The notes: generated by a model from the letters alone, not told the origin. Positions 38,056 through 47,174 are shown, numbered from the stretch's first letter. The stretch: 64,000 nt of DNA from Viridibacterium silvisoli (GCF_036017035.1 NZ_JAYXHS010000001.1:1116001-1180000), one strand, 5' to 3'. Numbers and translations: made by a program.

Positions 38056-38646
38056 TTACTTCAGCGCATCGAGGAGCTCTTTGTTGTTCCTGACGATTGT
38101 GTGGATCATGCTGTTGTACAGCCCGGGCATGTCCCGTTCAAAGCCGCCCTTCGCAGCCCCCATCACGGTTCCCGTGACTGTCTTTCTGTCCGTCAGGTTC
38201 TTGTCGTACAGGCTCTTGCCGGCTTGATCGATCACCGACACGTGCAGGCTGTACCAGAACTCCCCATTTGCATAGCCATCGAAACTCCACTCCCTGATCT
38301 GCACGCCCAGGGTCTTCTGGCCTTGAACACCTGTCGCCTCCGTGAAGCCCAGGCTCTTCAGCTCTTCCTTCAGGTCTTGTGAAATCTGCTCGACCAGCGG
38401 ACGCTTTTCGTAGTTGCTAACATCAAACGTATTGCCGAATGAGCCGCGGTAGGTGCCGATGAACCATTGCTCCTTCTTGCCACTCTTCACTTCGGCACGT
38501 TCGTCAGTCACCAGCGCCTTCACCTTCGAGCCATTCTCGGCAATGGCCTTCGGCGCAGGCTTGTACTCCATATTGATCTGCTGGCCGACGACACAGCCAG
38601 ACAGCAGCACGACTGCCGACAGGCAGGCAGAGATACTCTTGAACAT
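38056..38646 (-). CDS. lipoprotein of unknown function
   Basis: A 196-residue lipoprotein with lipobox LLSGC (Cys18). The rest is a mixed alpha/beta domain with no cysteine and contains DGYANGEFWYSLHVSVIDQAG. A GGGGGAG ribosome site lies 8 bases before the ATG at 38646, which decides this start over a GTG three codons upstream. Family not recognised. It is divergent from glpK, with 196 bp between starts. Confidence 0.75.
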   Translation of the reverse strand: MFKSISACLSAVVLLSGCVVGQQINMEYKPAPKAIAENGSKVKALVTDERAEVKSGKKEQWFIGTYRGSFGNTFDVSNYEKRPLVEQISQDLKEELKSLGFTEATGVQGQKTLGVQIREWSFDGYANGEFWYSLHVSVIDQAGKSLYDKNLTDRKTVTGTVMGAAKGGFERDMPGLYNSMIHTIVRNNKELLDALK

Positions 38647-38842
38647 GTTTGTCACTCCCCCGTGATACGAACTTCGTCAGAAATGCCTCAGTGAGTGGAT
38701 GCTGCATGACTGAAGCGAAGTCTGGAGTTCTTGTGAATAATCGAGCACCGCAGCTATGGCGGTCCGGAATCCTAGCATGCAGGTCGTCATATGCCGGACG
38801 ACTTGCTTCCCTGGATCAATCTGACTCATAAAGGCCACAAGC

Positions 38843-40321
38843 ATGTCCTTCCTGCTCGCGCTTGACCAAGGCACCACCAGCTCGCGCGCCATCGTGTTCG
38901 ATGCGCGATGTCATATCGTTGCGGTGGCGCAGCGCGAGTTGCCGCAGATCTATCCGCAGCCGGGTTGGGTCGAGCACGACCCGATGGAGATCTGGAGCGG
39001 CCAGCTGGCAACGGTGTACGAGGTGCTGGCCAAGGCGGGCCTTGCCGCGCAGGACATTGCCGCCATCGGCATCACCAATCAGCGCGAGACAACTGTGCTG
39101 TGGGAGCGCAGTACCGGTCGACCGCTGTGCAATGCGATTGTCTGGCAGGACCGGCGAACCGCTGCCCTTTGCACGCAGTTGCGGGAGGCCGGCCACGAGG
39201 CCGCGTTCCGCGAACGGACGGGGCTCATTCTCGATCCGTATTTCTCCGGTACCAAGTTACGCTGGCTGCTGGATTCGATCCCCGGCGCGCAGGCGCGCGC
39301 AGAGGCGGGCGAGCTGGCCTTCGGGACCGTCGACAGCTGGCTGGTGTGGCAGCTCACGGGCGGTCGTCTGCATGTCAGCGACGTGACGAACGCGTCGCGC
39401 ACCCTGCTCTACAACATCCACACCAGCGCCTGGGACGAGGAGCTGCTGACGCGCTTACGCATCCCGCGCGCGCTGTTGCCGGAGGTATGCAATTCGAGTG
39501 AATTGATCGGTGAGACCGATGCCGCTGTGTTCGGTGCCCCGATCAGGATTGCCGGCATTGCGGGAGACCAGCAAGCCGCCTTGTTCGGTCAGTCCTGCGT
39601 GGCGTCCGGCATGGCGAAGAACACCTACGGCACGGGCTGTTTTGCGCTATCGCATACGGGGGGCGTGGCCTGTAGCTCGAACAACGGCCTGATCACCACG
39701 CGTGCCGCGCAGTTGCAGGGTGCGGACGCCAGCTACGCGCTCGAAGGCAGCGTGTTCGTGGGGGGCGCAGTCGTGCAATGGTTGCGGGATGGTCTTGGCG
39801 TGATCCGCAGCGCCGCCGAGATCGAAGCGCTTGCCTCTTTGGTCCCCGATGCGGCTGGCGTGAGTTTCATTCCGGCTTTCGCCGGCCTGGGCGCGCCTTA
39901 CTGGAACCCCGAAGCGCGGGCGGCCATTGTCGGCCTGACGCGCGGCAGCTCGGTGGCACACATTGCGCGTGCAGCACTGGAGGCCATTGCCTTCCAGTCT
40001 GCCGAACTCATCGAGGCCATGCAGGCCGACAGTGCGCAGCTACTTGGCGAGTTGCGGGTCGATGGCGGTGCCAGCGCCAATAATCTGCTTATGCAGATGC
40101 AGGCTGATCTGCTGGGTGTGCCGGTGGTGCGCCCGGTGGTGCAGGAAACGACGGCGCTCGGTGCTGCATGCCTGGCAGGCCTGGCGGTCGGTCTGTGGCG
40201 TGGCGCGGATGAACTGGCGACGTTATGGCAACGCGAGCGGGTTTTCGAGCCGCTCATGAGTCGTGATGAAGCGCAACGGCGGCTGGGCGACTGGCGCGCG
40301 GCCGTGCAACGGGTGATGTAG
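38843..40321 (+). CDS. glpK: glycerol kinase
   Basis: A 492-residue FGGY-family kinase that makes glycerol 3-phosphate. The N terminus FLLALDQGTTSSRAIVFD binds phosphate, NQRETTVLWE carries substrate residues, and KNTYGTGCFAL and DGGASANNLLMQMQADLL are the two family signatures. Length is normal. No glpF or glpD lies beside it. A strong terminator follows at once. Confidence 0.96.
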   Translation: MSFLLALDQGTTSSRAIVFDARCHIVAVAQRELPQIYPQPGWVEHDPMEIWSGQLATVYEVLAKAGLAAQDIAAIGITNQRETTVLWERSTGRPLCNAIVWQDRRTAALCTQLREAGHEAAFRERTGLILDPYFSGTKLRWLLDSIPGAQARAEAGELAFGTVDSWLVWQLTGGRLHVSDVTNASRTLLYNIHTSAWDEELLTRLRIPRALLPEVCNSSELIGETDAAVFGAPIRIAGIAGDQQAALFGQSCVASGMAKNTYGTGCFALSHTGGVACSSNNGLITTRAAQLQGADASYALEGSVFVGGAVVQWLRDGLGVIRSAAEIEALASLVPDAAGVSFIPAFAGLGAPYWNPEARAAIVGLTRGSSVAHIARAALEAIAFQSAELIEAMQADSAQLLGELRVDGGASANNLLMQMQADLLGVPVVRPVVQETTALGAACLAGLAVGLWRGADELATLWQRERVFEPLMSRDEAQRRLGDWRAAVQRVM

Positions 40322-40330
40322 CACGGCGCC

Positions 40331-40372
40331 ACAAAAGAAAAAGCCCGTCCGGTCTGGCGGACGGGCTTTTTC
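40331..40372. terminator. bidirectional terminator between glpK and the cytochrome c gene
   Basis: GCCCGTCCG (40343-40351) pairs with CGGACGGGC (40358-40366). T residues follow on the plus strand and an A-rich run (AAAAGAAAAA) precedes the stem, so it can serve both convergent genes. Confidence 0.9.
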
Positions 40373-40386
40373 CAAGCGAAACGGTC

Positions 40387-40794
40387 TTACTTCGACTGCG
40401 AGACGATGTAGTCGACAACAGCCTTGACGTCATCATCCGACAGCGAAGGATTGCCCCCCTTCGGTGGCATGGCATTGCGGCCCGTCAGCGCCACCTTGTA
40501 GAGCGTGTCCTTGCCGGTCGCGATACGCGGTGCCCAGGCTGCCTTGTCGCCCATCTTCGGGGCGCCGGCTGCGCCAGTCGTGTGGCAGGCCGCACAGACG
40601 GTTTCGAACACATGCTTGGGGTCAGCCTTGCCGGCTGCGGCCGGGGCTGCGCCGCTGAGTTCAACCTTTGCGACCGGAGCGATCAGCGTCGCGGTTTCTT
40701 CCTTCGAAACTTCTTCCTTCTGGGTGCAGGCAACCAGCAAGCTCGTCGCAATGACAAGCGCTACGGGCAGGGCCAGACGCGTGATCCGGTTCAT
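40387..40794 (-). CDS. cytochrome c5-type lipoprotein
   Basis: A 135-residue exported electron carrier. LLVAC at residues 19-23 is a lipobox, so it is likely anchored by a lipid. The single haem site is CAACH (67-71), and Met109 in NAMPPKGG is the likely axial ligand. The spacer between (residues 24-60) is Ala/Glu-rich. The domain matches class I, c5-like cytochromes that carry electrons in the periplasm. It is convergent with glpK and divergent from tRNA-Arg. Confidence 0.9.
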   Translation of the reverse strand: MNRITRLALPVALVIATSLLVACTQKEEVSKEETATLIAPVAKVELSGAAPAAAGKADPKHVFETVCAACHTTGAAGAPKMGDKAAWAPRIATGKDTLYKVALTGRNAMPPKGGNPSLSDDDVKAVVDYIVSQSK

Positions 40795-40858
40795 AAGGTT
40801 CTTTCTGTGACGATGCGGGGAAAGCGGCGATTATAGCGGCAAGCCAAGGCCTCCTGCA

Positions 40859-40887
40859 TGGACGTCGCAGCGGGCAAAGGCTATCAT
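40859..40887 (+). promoter_or_regulatory. possible promoter for tRNA-Arg
   Basis: TGGACG (40859-40864) and TATCAT (40882-40887) are 17 bp apart. Transcription would begin near 40894, about 77 bases before the mature tRNA. This is a motif match only. Confidence 0.4.
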
Positions 40888-40970
40888 CCGCGCCTGTGCG
40901 TCTCCAGACCGTGCTTGTGCATGCCGGTTTGCCGGGAGACGACGCTCCTCGCCACCCCAAGTGGCCCAAC

Positions 40971-41047
40971 GCACCCGTAGCTCAGCTGGATAGAGTACTG
41001 CCCTCCGAAGGCAGGGGTCACACGTTCGAATCGTGTCGGGTGCGCCA
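40971..41047 (+). tRNA. tRNA-Arg (anticodon CCG)
   Basis: The acceptor stem GCACCCG (40971-40977) pairs with CGGGTGC (41037-41043). The anticodon stem CTGCC/GGCAG encloses the loop CTCCGAA with anticodon CCG, which reads the CGG codon. The T loop TTCGAAT lies in the ACACG/CGTGT stem. The 3' CCA is encoded (41045-41047). It is a lone tRNA with no integrase beside it. Confidence 0.96.
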
Positions 41048-41203
41048 TGAATCCTTGTCCATCATTGTTTCGCCCGGTTTTCCGCTGCCATGGCGCCCTG
41101 CCGTCTGCGCGATCCGGTGGCGTACGGGTAAGGCGTGATGCGCAGCCGGTGGGCGGCGGCATATCCTTGGTGAAGCTGTTTCGTCGCGACCAAGGAGCCT
41201 GCC

Positions 41204-42475
41204 GTGCAGAACCTGTCCTATGTTGATCCGCAAGCTGACAGTCCCTGGGGGACCTTTCTGGCGCAGGTCGATAGCGTCGTGCCGCATCTTGGCCACCTCG
41301 CGCGCTGGGTCGAGACGCTCAAGCACCCCAAGCGCTGCCTGATCGTCGACATCCCCATCGAGCTGGACAATGGCAGCGTGGCGCATTTCGAGGGCTATCG
41401 CGTGCAGCACAACCTGTCGCGCGGGCCGGGCAAGGGCGGCGTGCGTTTTCACCCGCAGGTGAATCTGGAAGAAGTGATGGCGCTGTCGGCCTGGATGACG
41501 GTCAAGAACGCGGCCGTGAACCTGCCCTATGGCGGCGCCAAGGGCGGCGTGCGCGTCGATCCGAAGCAGCTTTCGCTGAAGGAGCTGGAGCGCCTGACGC
41601 GGCGTTACACCAGCGAGATCGGCCTGATCATCGGGCCGGACAAGGATATCCCGGCGCCCGACGTGAACACCAATGCCCAGGTCATGGCGTGGATGATGGA
41701 TACCTACTCCATGAACACGGGCTCGACGGCCACCGGCGTCGTGACCGGCAAACCGATTCCGCTGGGCGGCTCGTTGGGCCGCGTCAGTGCGACGGGGCGT
41801 GGCGTTTACGTGGTGGGCCGTACGGTGGCCAACAAGTTGCAGACTCCCCTGCAGGGGGCGCGCATCGCCGTGCAGGGTTTCGGCAATGTCGGCTCGGTGG
41901 CCGCCAGCATGTTCGTCGACAACGGCGCCAGGCTGGTGAGCGTGCAGGACCACAGCGCCACGCTGCTGAATGATCAGGGTATCGACGTCGCTGCGCTGGT
42001 GGCCCACACGAAAGCGACGGGCGCCGTCGCAGGCTTCGCCGGTGCGGACAGTATTGCGGCCGAGGACTTCTGGAACGTCTCCAGCGACATCCTCATCCCC
42101 GCTGCGCTCGAAGGACAGATCACCGAGGCGCGCGCCGCGCAGCTGAAGACGAAGATCGTGCTGGAGGGCGCCAACGGCCCGACGACGCCGGCAGCTGACC
42201 GGCTGCTGAAGGATCGTGGCGTCACGGTCGTACCTGACGTGATCGCCAATGCCGGTGGCGTCATCGTGTCCTACTTCGAGTGGGTGCAGGACTTCAGCTC
42301 CTTCTTCTGGACCGAGGAGGAGATCTACCAGCGTCTCGACAAGATCCTCCTCGGCGCGCTGGAACACATCTGGCAGACCCACGTCGATCTTGCGATCCCG
42401 TTGCGCACGGCGGCCTTCGTGGTGGCCTGCACGCGTGTGCTCAACGCGCGCGAGGAGCGCGGCCTCTATCCCTGA
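41204..42475 (+). CDS. gdhA: glutamate dehydrogenase (Glu/Leu/Phe/Val dehydrogenase family)
   Basis: A 423-residue enzyme that interconverts glutamate and 2-oxoglutarate. The catalytic Lys lies in PYGGAKGGVRVDP, substrate residues in GPGKGGVRFHPQVN, and the NAD(P) site in VQGFGNVGSVAASMF. The start is GTG at 41204, with AAGGAG six bases before it. Length and motifs fit the short hexameric type common in betaproteobacteria. Cofactor choice cannot be decided by eye. It converges with phnX with only 18 bp between the stops. Confidence 0.93.
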   Translation: MQNLSYVDPQADSPWGTFLAQVDSVVPHLGHLARWVETLKHPKRCLIVDIPIELDNGSVAHFEGYRVQHNLSRGPGKGGVRFHPQVNLEEVMALSAWMTVKNAAVNLPYGGAKGGVRVDPKQLSLKELERLTRRYTSEIGLIIGPDKDIPAPDVNTNAQVMAWMMDTYSMNTGSTATGVVTGKPIPLGGSLGRVSATGRGVYVVGRTVANKLQTPLQGARIAVQGFGNVGSVAASMFVDNGARLVSVQDHSATLLNDQGIDVAALVAHTKATGAVAGFAGADSIAAEDFWNVSSDILIPAALEGQITEARAAQLKTKIVLEGANGPTTPAADRLLKDRGVTVVPDVIANAGGVIVSYFEWVQDFSSFFWTEEEIYQRLDKILLGALEHIWQTHVDLAIPLRTAAFVVACTRVLNAREERGLYP

Positions 42476-42493
42476 TCCCTCGCGGCCAGCAGT

Positions 42494-43321
42494 TCAGGGG
42501 CGCTCGCCTGCGGCAATGCGGCGATCAATGTCGGCGACGACACCTGGCAGGTCGGCCACCGTGTCGATGACGTAATGTGCGCCGCCATTGCTCAGGCGTT
42601 TGGTGGCAACGTAACGCAGGGCCTGACGCGAATCTTCATCGAGTTCCTGCAAGGCTTCGCGGGTCACGCCGACCTCGTTGCCGGACATGGACAGGCCCAC
42701 GCACCACATGCCGGCGCGTCGCCCTTCCTCGATGCCCGGCACCGTGTCGTCGACCTTGATGCAGGCGCGCACGTCGCCGATGCTCAGCGCGATCACGTTG
42801 GCGAGTGCCATGAACGGGCCCGGCCGGCCGCCGGCCGCGAGCTCATCGCCGGCCACCACGTGATCAGGCTGGATGCCCTGCGCCCCGGCGGCAGGCAGCA
42901 ACACGTCGAGTACCTGACGCGGGTAGCCGGAGCAGGAGCCGAGCTTGATGCCTTGCGCGCGCAGCCAGCCCAGCGTGTCCGTCGCGCCCGCGATGGGTTG
43001 CGAATGGTCGGCCACCTTCTCGATCTGCATGGGCATGAAGCGTTCATACAGGGCGTCGATGTCCTGCTCGCCCGCAAGCCTGCCAAAGCGCTCGCGCCAC
43101 TGGCGGGCGATGCTCTCTTCGGCGAGCAGGGTGCGGATGTGGTCGCGCTTGGAGAGGCCCATCGGGCCGCGCGCCTGGGCGAGGCTGACGGTGATGCCGA
43201 AGCTGGCGAAGGCTTCGACGAAGATCTGCGTCGGCGCGAGTGAGCCGAAGTCGACCAGCGTGCCGGCCCAGTCGAAGATGACGGCCTGTACATGTGTCGG
43301 GCGTGCGAGTGCTGTGTGCAT
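42494..43321 (-). CDS. phnX: phosphonoacetaldehyde hydrolase
   Basis: A 275-residue HAD enzyme that splits phosphonoacetaldehyde into acetaldehyde and phosphate. The nucleophile Asp17 is in VIFDWAGT, the Schiff-base Lys58 in GPMGLSKRDH, and the acidic site in VKVDDTVPGIEEG. These residues separate PhnX from other HAD proteins. It is the last gene of the phnDCE operon. The usual partner PhnW, which makes phosphonoacetaldehyde from 2-aminoethylphosphonate, is not in this window; an alcohol dehydrogenase gene sits in its place. Confidence 0.95.
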   Translation of the reverse strand: MHTALARPTHVQAVIFDWAGTLVDFGSLAPTQIFVEAFASFGITVSLAQARGPMGLSKRDHIRTLLAEESIARQWRERFGRLAGEQDIDALYERFMPMQIEKVADHSQPIAGATDTLGWLRAQGIKLGSCSGYPRQVLDVLLPAAGAQGIQPDHVVAGDELAAGGRPGPFMALANVIALSIGDVRACIKVDDTVPGIEEGRRAGMWCVGLSMSGNEVGVTREALQELDEDSRQALRYVATKRLSNGGAHYVIDTVADLPGVVADIDRRIAAGERP

Positions 43322-43356
43322 GGTGCTTTCCAGTGAGTATCCGTGGGAGGCCCGGC

Positions 43357-44454
43357 CTAGGCCTGGCTGATGAAGTTGCGTCCGCGCGTGCCGGCCAGCG
43401 CCTGGTCGACTGCGGCGGCCCATTGGCCGGGGCCGATGCCGTAATGCGCGGGGTCGGTGCTGACACCGACGCGCTCGAGAAAATCGCTCAGCGCGTCGAT
43501 GGCGGCCGTCTTGTCATGCGTATCGAAGATCGCGAGGAGTTGCGCGTCCACCGCAGCGTCGCGGCCAAATGCCATCGACATGACGTGAGGCAGGCTGAAC
43601 GAGCAGGCAATGCCATGGGGTACGCCATGCGCGAGGGTGATGTCGTAGGACAACGAGTGCGCCAGTGCCGTGCGTGTGTTGGAGAAAGCGAGGCCGGCTT
43701 GCAGGGCCGCCAGCGCCAGGCTCTCGCGCAGGGCGATGTCGGCCTGTGCGGCGAGCAAGGCCGGCAGGTCGCGGATGATGGCGCGTGCCGCCTGTACGGC
43801 GAAGCCGGCCGAGAGTGGATTGCGGTGCACGTTCCACAGCGATTCGAGGGCGTGCGACAGCGCATCGAGGCCGCTGGCCAGCGTGATGCTGGGCGGTTGG
43901 GTGAGCATCAGCTCGGCATCGATGATGGCGGCCTCGGGCCAGGTCCAGGGCAGATGCAGGGAGTGCTTGCAGGCGCGCTCCTGATCCCACACCGTGGCCC
44001 AGGGCGTGACTTCGCTGCCGGTGCCCGAGGTGGTGGGAATGGCGATCAGTCTGCGATGCGTTGCACCGTGCAAGGCGGGGTTGGTGTCGGCGCCCTTGAA
44101 CAGATTCACCAGCAGCGCTTCGAAATCCCCACCGACCCCTGCCGTCAGCATGGCCTTGGCGCAGTCGATGCTGCTGCCACCGCCCAGCGCGATGATGCAT
44201 TCGGCATCTGCGTGGTCGCGCCACAGGCGCTCGTACATCGGCGCCAGCCAGGACACGTCGGGATTGGGGCGCACATCGGCCTCGACAGCGACGAGGCGTT
44301 CGCCGAGCAAGGCTTGCACGCGTGCGATGAGCCCCAGTGCGGCGGCTTCGGGAAAGGCGATCAGGATGGCGCGACGTGCGCCGAGCAAGGCTGGCAGCCG
44401 TGCCAGCGCGCCGCGACCGGCGTGGATGGAGACAGGGTTATGAAAAGCCCACAT
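43357..44454 (-). CDS. phosphonate-associated iron-containing alcohol dehydrogenase (TIGR03405-type)
   Basis: A 365-residue class III alcohol dehydrogenase. The NAD site is ALGGGSSIDCAKAM and TSGTGSEVTPWATV. The iron ligands lie in GLDALSHALESLWN (Asp, His) and in LAHSLSYDITLAHGVPHG (two His). Members of this subgroup are found with phosphonate genes, and related enzymes interconvert phosphonoacetaldehyde and 2-hydroxyethylphosphonate. It lies 35 bp before phnX, so oxidation of a hydroxyalkyl phosphonate to feed PhnX is a reasonable inference. The ATG at 44454 matches the family N terminus. Confidence 0.88.
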   Translation of the reverse strand: MWAFHNPVSIHAGRGALARLPALLGARRAILIAFPEAAALGLIARVQALLGERLVAVEADVRPNPDVSWLAPMYERLWRDHADAECIIALGGGSSIDCAKAMLTAGVGGDFEALLVNLFKGADTNPALHGATHRRLIAIPTTSGTGSEVTPWATVWDQERACKHSLHLPWTWPEAAIIDAELMLTQPPSITLASGLDALSHALESLWNVHRNPLSAGFAVQAARAIIRDLPALLAAQADIALRESLALAALQAGLAFSNTRTALAHSLSYDITLAHGVPHGIACSFSLPHVMSMAFGRDAAVDAQLLAIFDTHDKTAAIDALSDFLERVGVSTDPAHYGIGPGQWAAAVDQALAGTRGRNFISQA

Positions 44455-44517
44455 GAAGAATGTCCGGAATGAAGGGGGTGATGGCCGGCCGCGATGCGCG
44501 TTCGGCGTGACGTGCTC

Positions 44518-44545
44518 CGTCATGCCCGCTTTCGCGGGAACGACG
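44518..44545. repeat. 28-bp dispersed palindromic repeat, copy 2
   Basis: CGTCATGCCCGC (44518-44529) pairs imperfectly with GCGGGAACGACG (44534-44545). It agrees with copy 1 at 5094-5121 at 23 of 28 positions. It lies in the 122-bp gap between phnE and the dehydrogenase gene, where a hairpin could lower downstream transcription. Confidence 0.6.
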
Positions 44546-44576
44546 CAGATGTGAGGCCGGGTGTCGGTGAGCGCTC

Positions 44577-45395
44577 TCAGTGCCGCCCCGTATGCTGGAT
44601 GGCATGCCGTAGTCGGCTCGACAGGCTGTCGGCGGCAATCACCATGACTGTGATGACGATGATGCAGGTCGCCGTTTGCGGGTACTTGAAGAGCTTGAGG
44701 CTGCTGACCAGCTCGAAGCCGAGACCGCCGGCGCCGACCATGCCCAGCACCGTGGCCGAACGCAGGTTTACTTCGAAGCGGTACAGCACCACCGCAATCC
44801 ATGCCGTGATGACTTGCGGCAACACACCGAACACGATGACCTGCAGCTTGCGCGCACCCGTGGCGCGCAGCGCCTCGAGCGGGCCTTCGTCGATCTCCTC
44901 GATGGCTTCGGCGAAGAACTTGCCGAGCATGCCTGCACCGTGCAGGGCCAGGGCCAGCACGCCGGGGAACGGGCCGAGCCCGACGGCCGAGACGAAGACC
45001 AGCGCCAGGATCAGCTCGTTGATGCTGCGGATCACGTTCAGGCTCTGGCGCGTGATGCGGTAGCTCCAGCTGTTGCCATTCAGATTGCGCGCAGCAAGAC
45101 ATGCCAGCGGAATGGCCGGCAACACCGCCAGCAAGGTGCCCCACACCGCGATCTGGATGGTCTCGATTGCAGGCGCTACCAGGCGCTCGAGAATCTTCAG
45201 GTCGGGCGGCATGGTGCGGCTCAGGAAGTCGGCGATCTGCGGCAGGCCGGCGGCGAGTTCGCCCCAGCTCAGTTGCGTGCCCTGTGCGCTCCATTGCAGG
45301 AACAGGAGAGCGGCTGCCGTACCGGCGAGCAGCAAGGACCAGGCGCGCGCCGACGATGGCAGGCTGACGGTCCAGATATAGCGTCGTGCATTCAT
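44577..45395 (-). CDS. phnE: phosphonate ABC transporter permease PhnE
   Basis: A 272-residue inner-membrane permease with about six segments. The coupling-loop motif EALRATGARKLQVIVFGVLP contacts the ATPase. SINELILALVFVSAVGLGPF is typical of PhnE. It starts 1 bp after the phnC stop codon, so expression is coupled. With PhnC and PhnD it forms one importer for phosphonates. The substrate may be an alkylphosphonate or its aminated or hydroxylated form. Confidence 0.95.
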   Translation of the reverse strand: MNARRYIWTVSLPSSARAWSLLLAGTAAALLFLQWSAQGTQLSWGELAAGLPQIADFLSRTMPPDLKILERLVAPAIETIQIAVWGTLLAVLPAIPLACLAARNLNGNSWSYRITRQSLNVIRSINELILALVFVSAVGLGPFPGVLALALHGAGMLGKFFAEAIEEIDEGPLEALRATGARKLQVIVFGVLPQVITAWIAVVLYRFEVNLRSATVLGMVGAGGLGFELVSSLKLFKYPQTATCIIVITVMVIAADSLSSRLRHAIQHTGRH

Positions 45396-45396
45396 G

Positions 45397-46212
45397 TCAG
45401 GCTCCTGCGCCAAGGTTGAGGAAAGCCGGGGCACTGGCGGGGCGCTCGACGGGATCGCCGCCGGCCACCTCCTCCGCATGCTCGACCGGGTCGGCGTAGA
45501 TGCGCTGCAGATCGGCTTCACTCATGGTGTCGGGCGTGCCGTCGAAGACCACGCGGCCATGCGCGAGGCCGACGATGCGGTCGCCGAATTCGCAGGCGTA
45601 ATCCACCTGATGCAGATTGCAGAGCACGGTGATGCCCAGCTCGCGCGAGGCATCGCGCAGGTACTGCAGCACGCGGCGCGCGGTACGCGGGTCGAGGCTG
45701 GCGACCGGCTCGTCGGCGAGGATCAGGCGTGGCTGCTGGGCGAGTGCGCGTGCGATGCCGACGCGTTGCATCTGGCCACCCGAGAGCGAGTCCGTGCGGG
45801 CGTCTGCTTTGTGGGCGAGGCCCACGCGTGCCAGGCACTCATGCGCCAGTGCCACGTCTTCACGGCGGAAGAACTGGAAGATCGAACTGAGCGTGCTCAC
45901 CGCACCGAGGCGGCCGGTCAGCACGTTCTTGTGCACCGACAGGCGCGGCACGACGTGGTGGTGCTGGAAGATCATCGCCACCTGGCGACGCAGCGCCAGC
46001 GTGTCGGTATTGTTGACCGCGTCCAGCCCGGCCACATTCACTTCGCCAGCGTCCGGCGTCACGAGGCGGTTGAGGCAGCGCAGCAGGGTGGACTTGCCGG
46101 CGCCGGACTGGCCGAGCACGACGACGAACTCGCCGGGTGCGGCATCCATGTCGATGCCGCGCAGTACGACATTGCTGCCGTACTGCTTCGTCAATTGACG
46201 GATGCGGATCAC
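45397..46212 (-). CDS. phnC: phosphonate ABC transporter ATP-binding protein PhnC
   Basis: A 271-residue ATPase with Walker A GQSGAGKST, Q-loop MIFQHHHVV, signature LSGGQMQRVGIARAL, Walker B LILADEP and the switch His in NLHQVDYA. It powers the PhnDCE importer on the cytoplasmic face. It overlaps phnD by 4 bp (ATGA). The last 25 residues extend slightly past the usual end. Confidence 0.96.
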   Translation of the reverse strand: MIRIRQLTKQYGSNVVLRGIDMDAAPGEFVVVLGQSGAGKSTLLRCLNRLVTPDAGEVNVAGLDAVNNTDTLALRRQVAMIFQHHHVVPRLSVHKNVLTGRLGAVSTLSSIFQFFRREDVALAHECLARVGLAHKADARTDSLSGGQMQRVGIARALAQQPRLILADEPVASLDPRTARRVLQYLRDASRELGITVLCNLHQVDYACEFGDRIVGLAHGRVVFDGTPDTMSEADLQRIYADPVEHAEEVAGGDPVERPASAPAFLNLGAGA

Positions 46213-47069
46213 TTCATGCTCCGCAGGTCGAGCTTGAGCGCGCTGGCCGTGTCACGCACGATGTTGTAGGCCGCGTCATTGGTCGGCTGGAAGCCGTTGA
46301 GTACGCCCTGGTCGCCCCATGGCAGGTCCTTGATGCCGGCAAAGGCCCTGGCGATCTTCTCCTTGAGCGCCGGGTCCAGATCCTTGCGCCACACCATCGG
46401 TGACTCGGGGATCGCGCCGGAGCTCCAGATCACCTTCACATCATCCTTGCCGATCTGCTCTTTCAGGATCGCTGCGTTCAGGATGCGGTCGGCCACGGCG
46501 GCTGCTTCCACCTTCTTGTTGGCGACGGACAGGATGCTTGCATCATGCGAGCCGGAGAACATCACGCGGCTGAAGAACTTCTCCGGGTCGTAACCCGCAG
46601 CGATCAGGCCTGCCTTGGGGAACAGGTGACCCGAGGCCGAGCTCGGGTCGACGAAGGCAAAGGTGTGTCCTTTCAGATCAGCAATTGAGTTGAGATTGCT
46701 GTCCTTGCGCACGATGATCTGGCTCTTGTACGAGCTCTGGCCGGTCTTCTTCGTCACCGCGACGGCAAACGCCTCGACGTTGGCAACGGTCGTCGCCATG
46801 GCGTACGAGAACGGCCCGAGGTAAGCGACATCCAGTTTCTTCGCTCGCAGCGCTTCGATCACGCCGTTGTAGTCGGTGGCCATGTACGGTTTGACCGGCA
46901 TGCCGAGCTGCTTCTCGAGTGCAGCGAGCACCTGCTTGCTGCTCTCCAGCATGGCTTGCGAATCCTCCGCCGGGATCAGGCCGATGGTGAGCTGGTCGGC
47001 CGCGAAGGCCGGGCTGGCGACGGCGAACGACAGGGCGGCCGCGCGAATACAGTTGAACAGGCGTTTCAT
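46209..47069 (-). CDS. phnD: phosphonate ABC transporter substrate-binding protein PhnD
   Basis: A 286-residue periplasmic protein with a signal peptide (residues 1-23, ending AFA). LTIGLIPAEDSQAML, MATDYNGVIEALRAKKLDVAYLGPFSYA and FVDPSSASGHLFPKA are the conserved ligand-binding parts of the PhnD family. GGAG lies 8 bases before the ATG at 47069. It is the first gene of the operon phnD-phnC-phnE-dehydrogenase-phnX. A 41-bp element 65 bp upstream is shared with the phosphatase gene at 47221. Confidence 0.95.
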   Translation of the reverse strand: MKRLFNCIRAAALSFAVASPAFAADQLTIGLIPAEDSQAMLESSKQVLAALEKQLGMPVKPYMATDYNGVIEALRAKKLDVAYLGPFSYAMATTVANVEAFAVAVTKKTGQSSYKSQIIVRKDSNLNSIADLKGHTFAFVDPSSASGHLFPKAGLIAAGYDPEKFFSRVMFSGSHDASILSVANKKVEAAAVADRILNAAILKEQIGKDDVKVIWSSGAIPESPMVWRKDLDPALKEKIARAFAGIKDLPWGDQGVLNGFQPTNDAAYNIVRDTASALKLDLRSMK

Positions 47070-47133
47070 GACATGCACTCCATGTGTGAGGTAGTGCGTG
47101 CATTCTGGAAACGCAAGATGACAAGCAAACTAT

Positions 47134-47174
47134 CGATTTCATATTGAAAACGCGGCCAATGTATTGATCACGTC
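47134..47174 (-). promoter_or_regulatory. 41-bp conserved promoter element, copy upstream of phnD
   Basis: This block matches 48737-48777 at 30 of 41 positions without gaps. On the plus strand the shared cores are CGATT at the left edge, ATAT at 47141-47144, CGGCC at 47153-47157 and ATTGATC at 47163-47169. Its near edge is 65 bp from the phnD start, exactly as for the other copy. It probably holds the operator and core promoter used by the LysR-type regulator at 48781. Confidence 0.7.

Noticed and set aside
41018..42382. Minus-strand frame opposite glutamate dehydrogenase
   Set aside because: It also runs into the tRNA-Arg gene, and all conserved dehydrogenase motifs are on the plus strand.
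40971..42475. tRNA-Arg as an integration site for a mobile element
   Set aside because: No integrase, no repeat of the tRNA 3' end and ordinary housekeeping genes on both sides.
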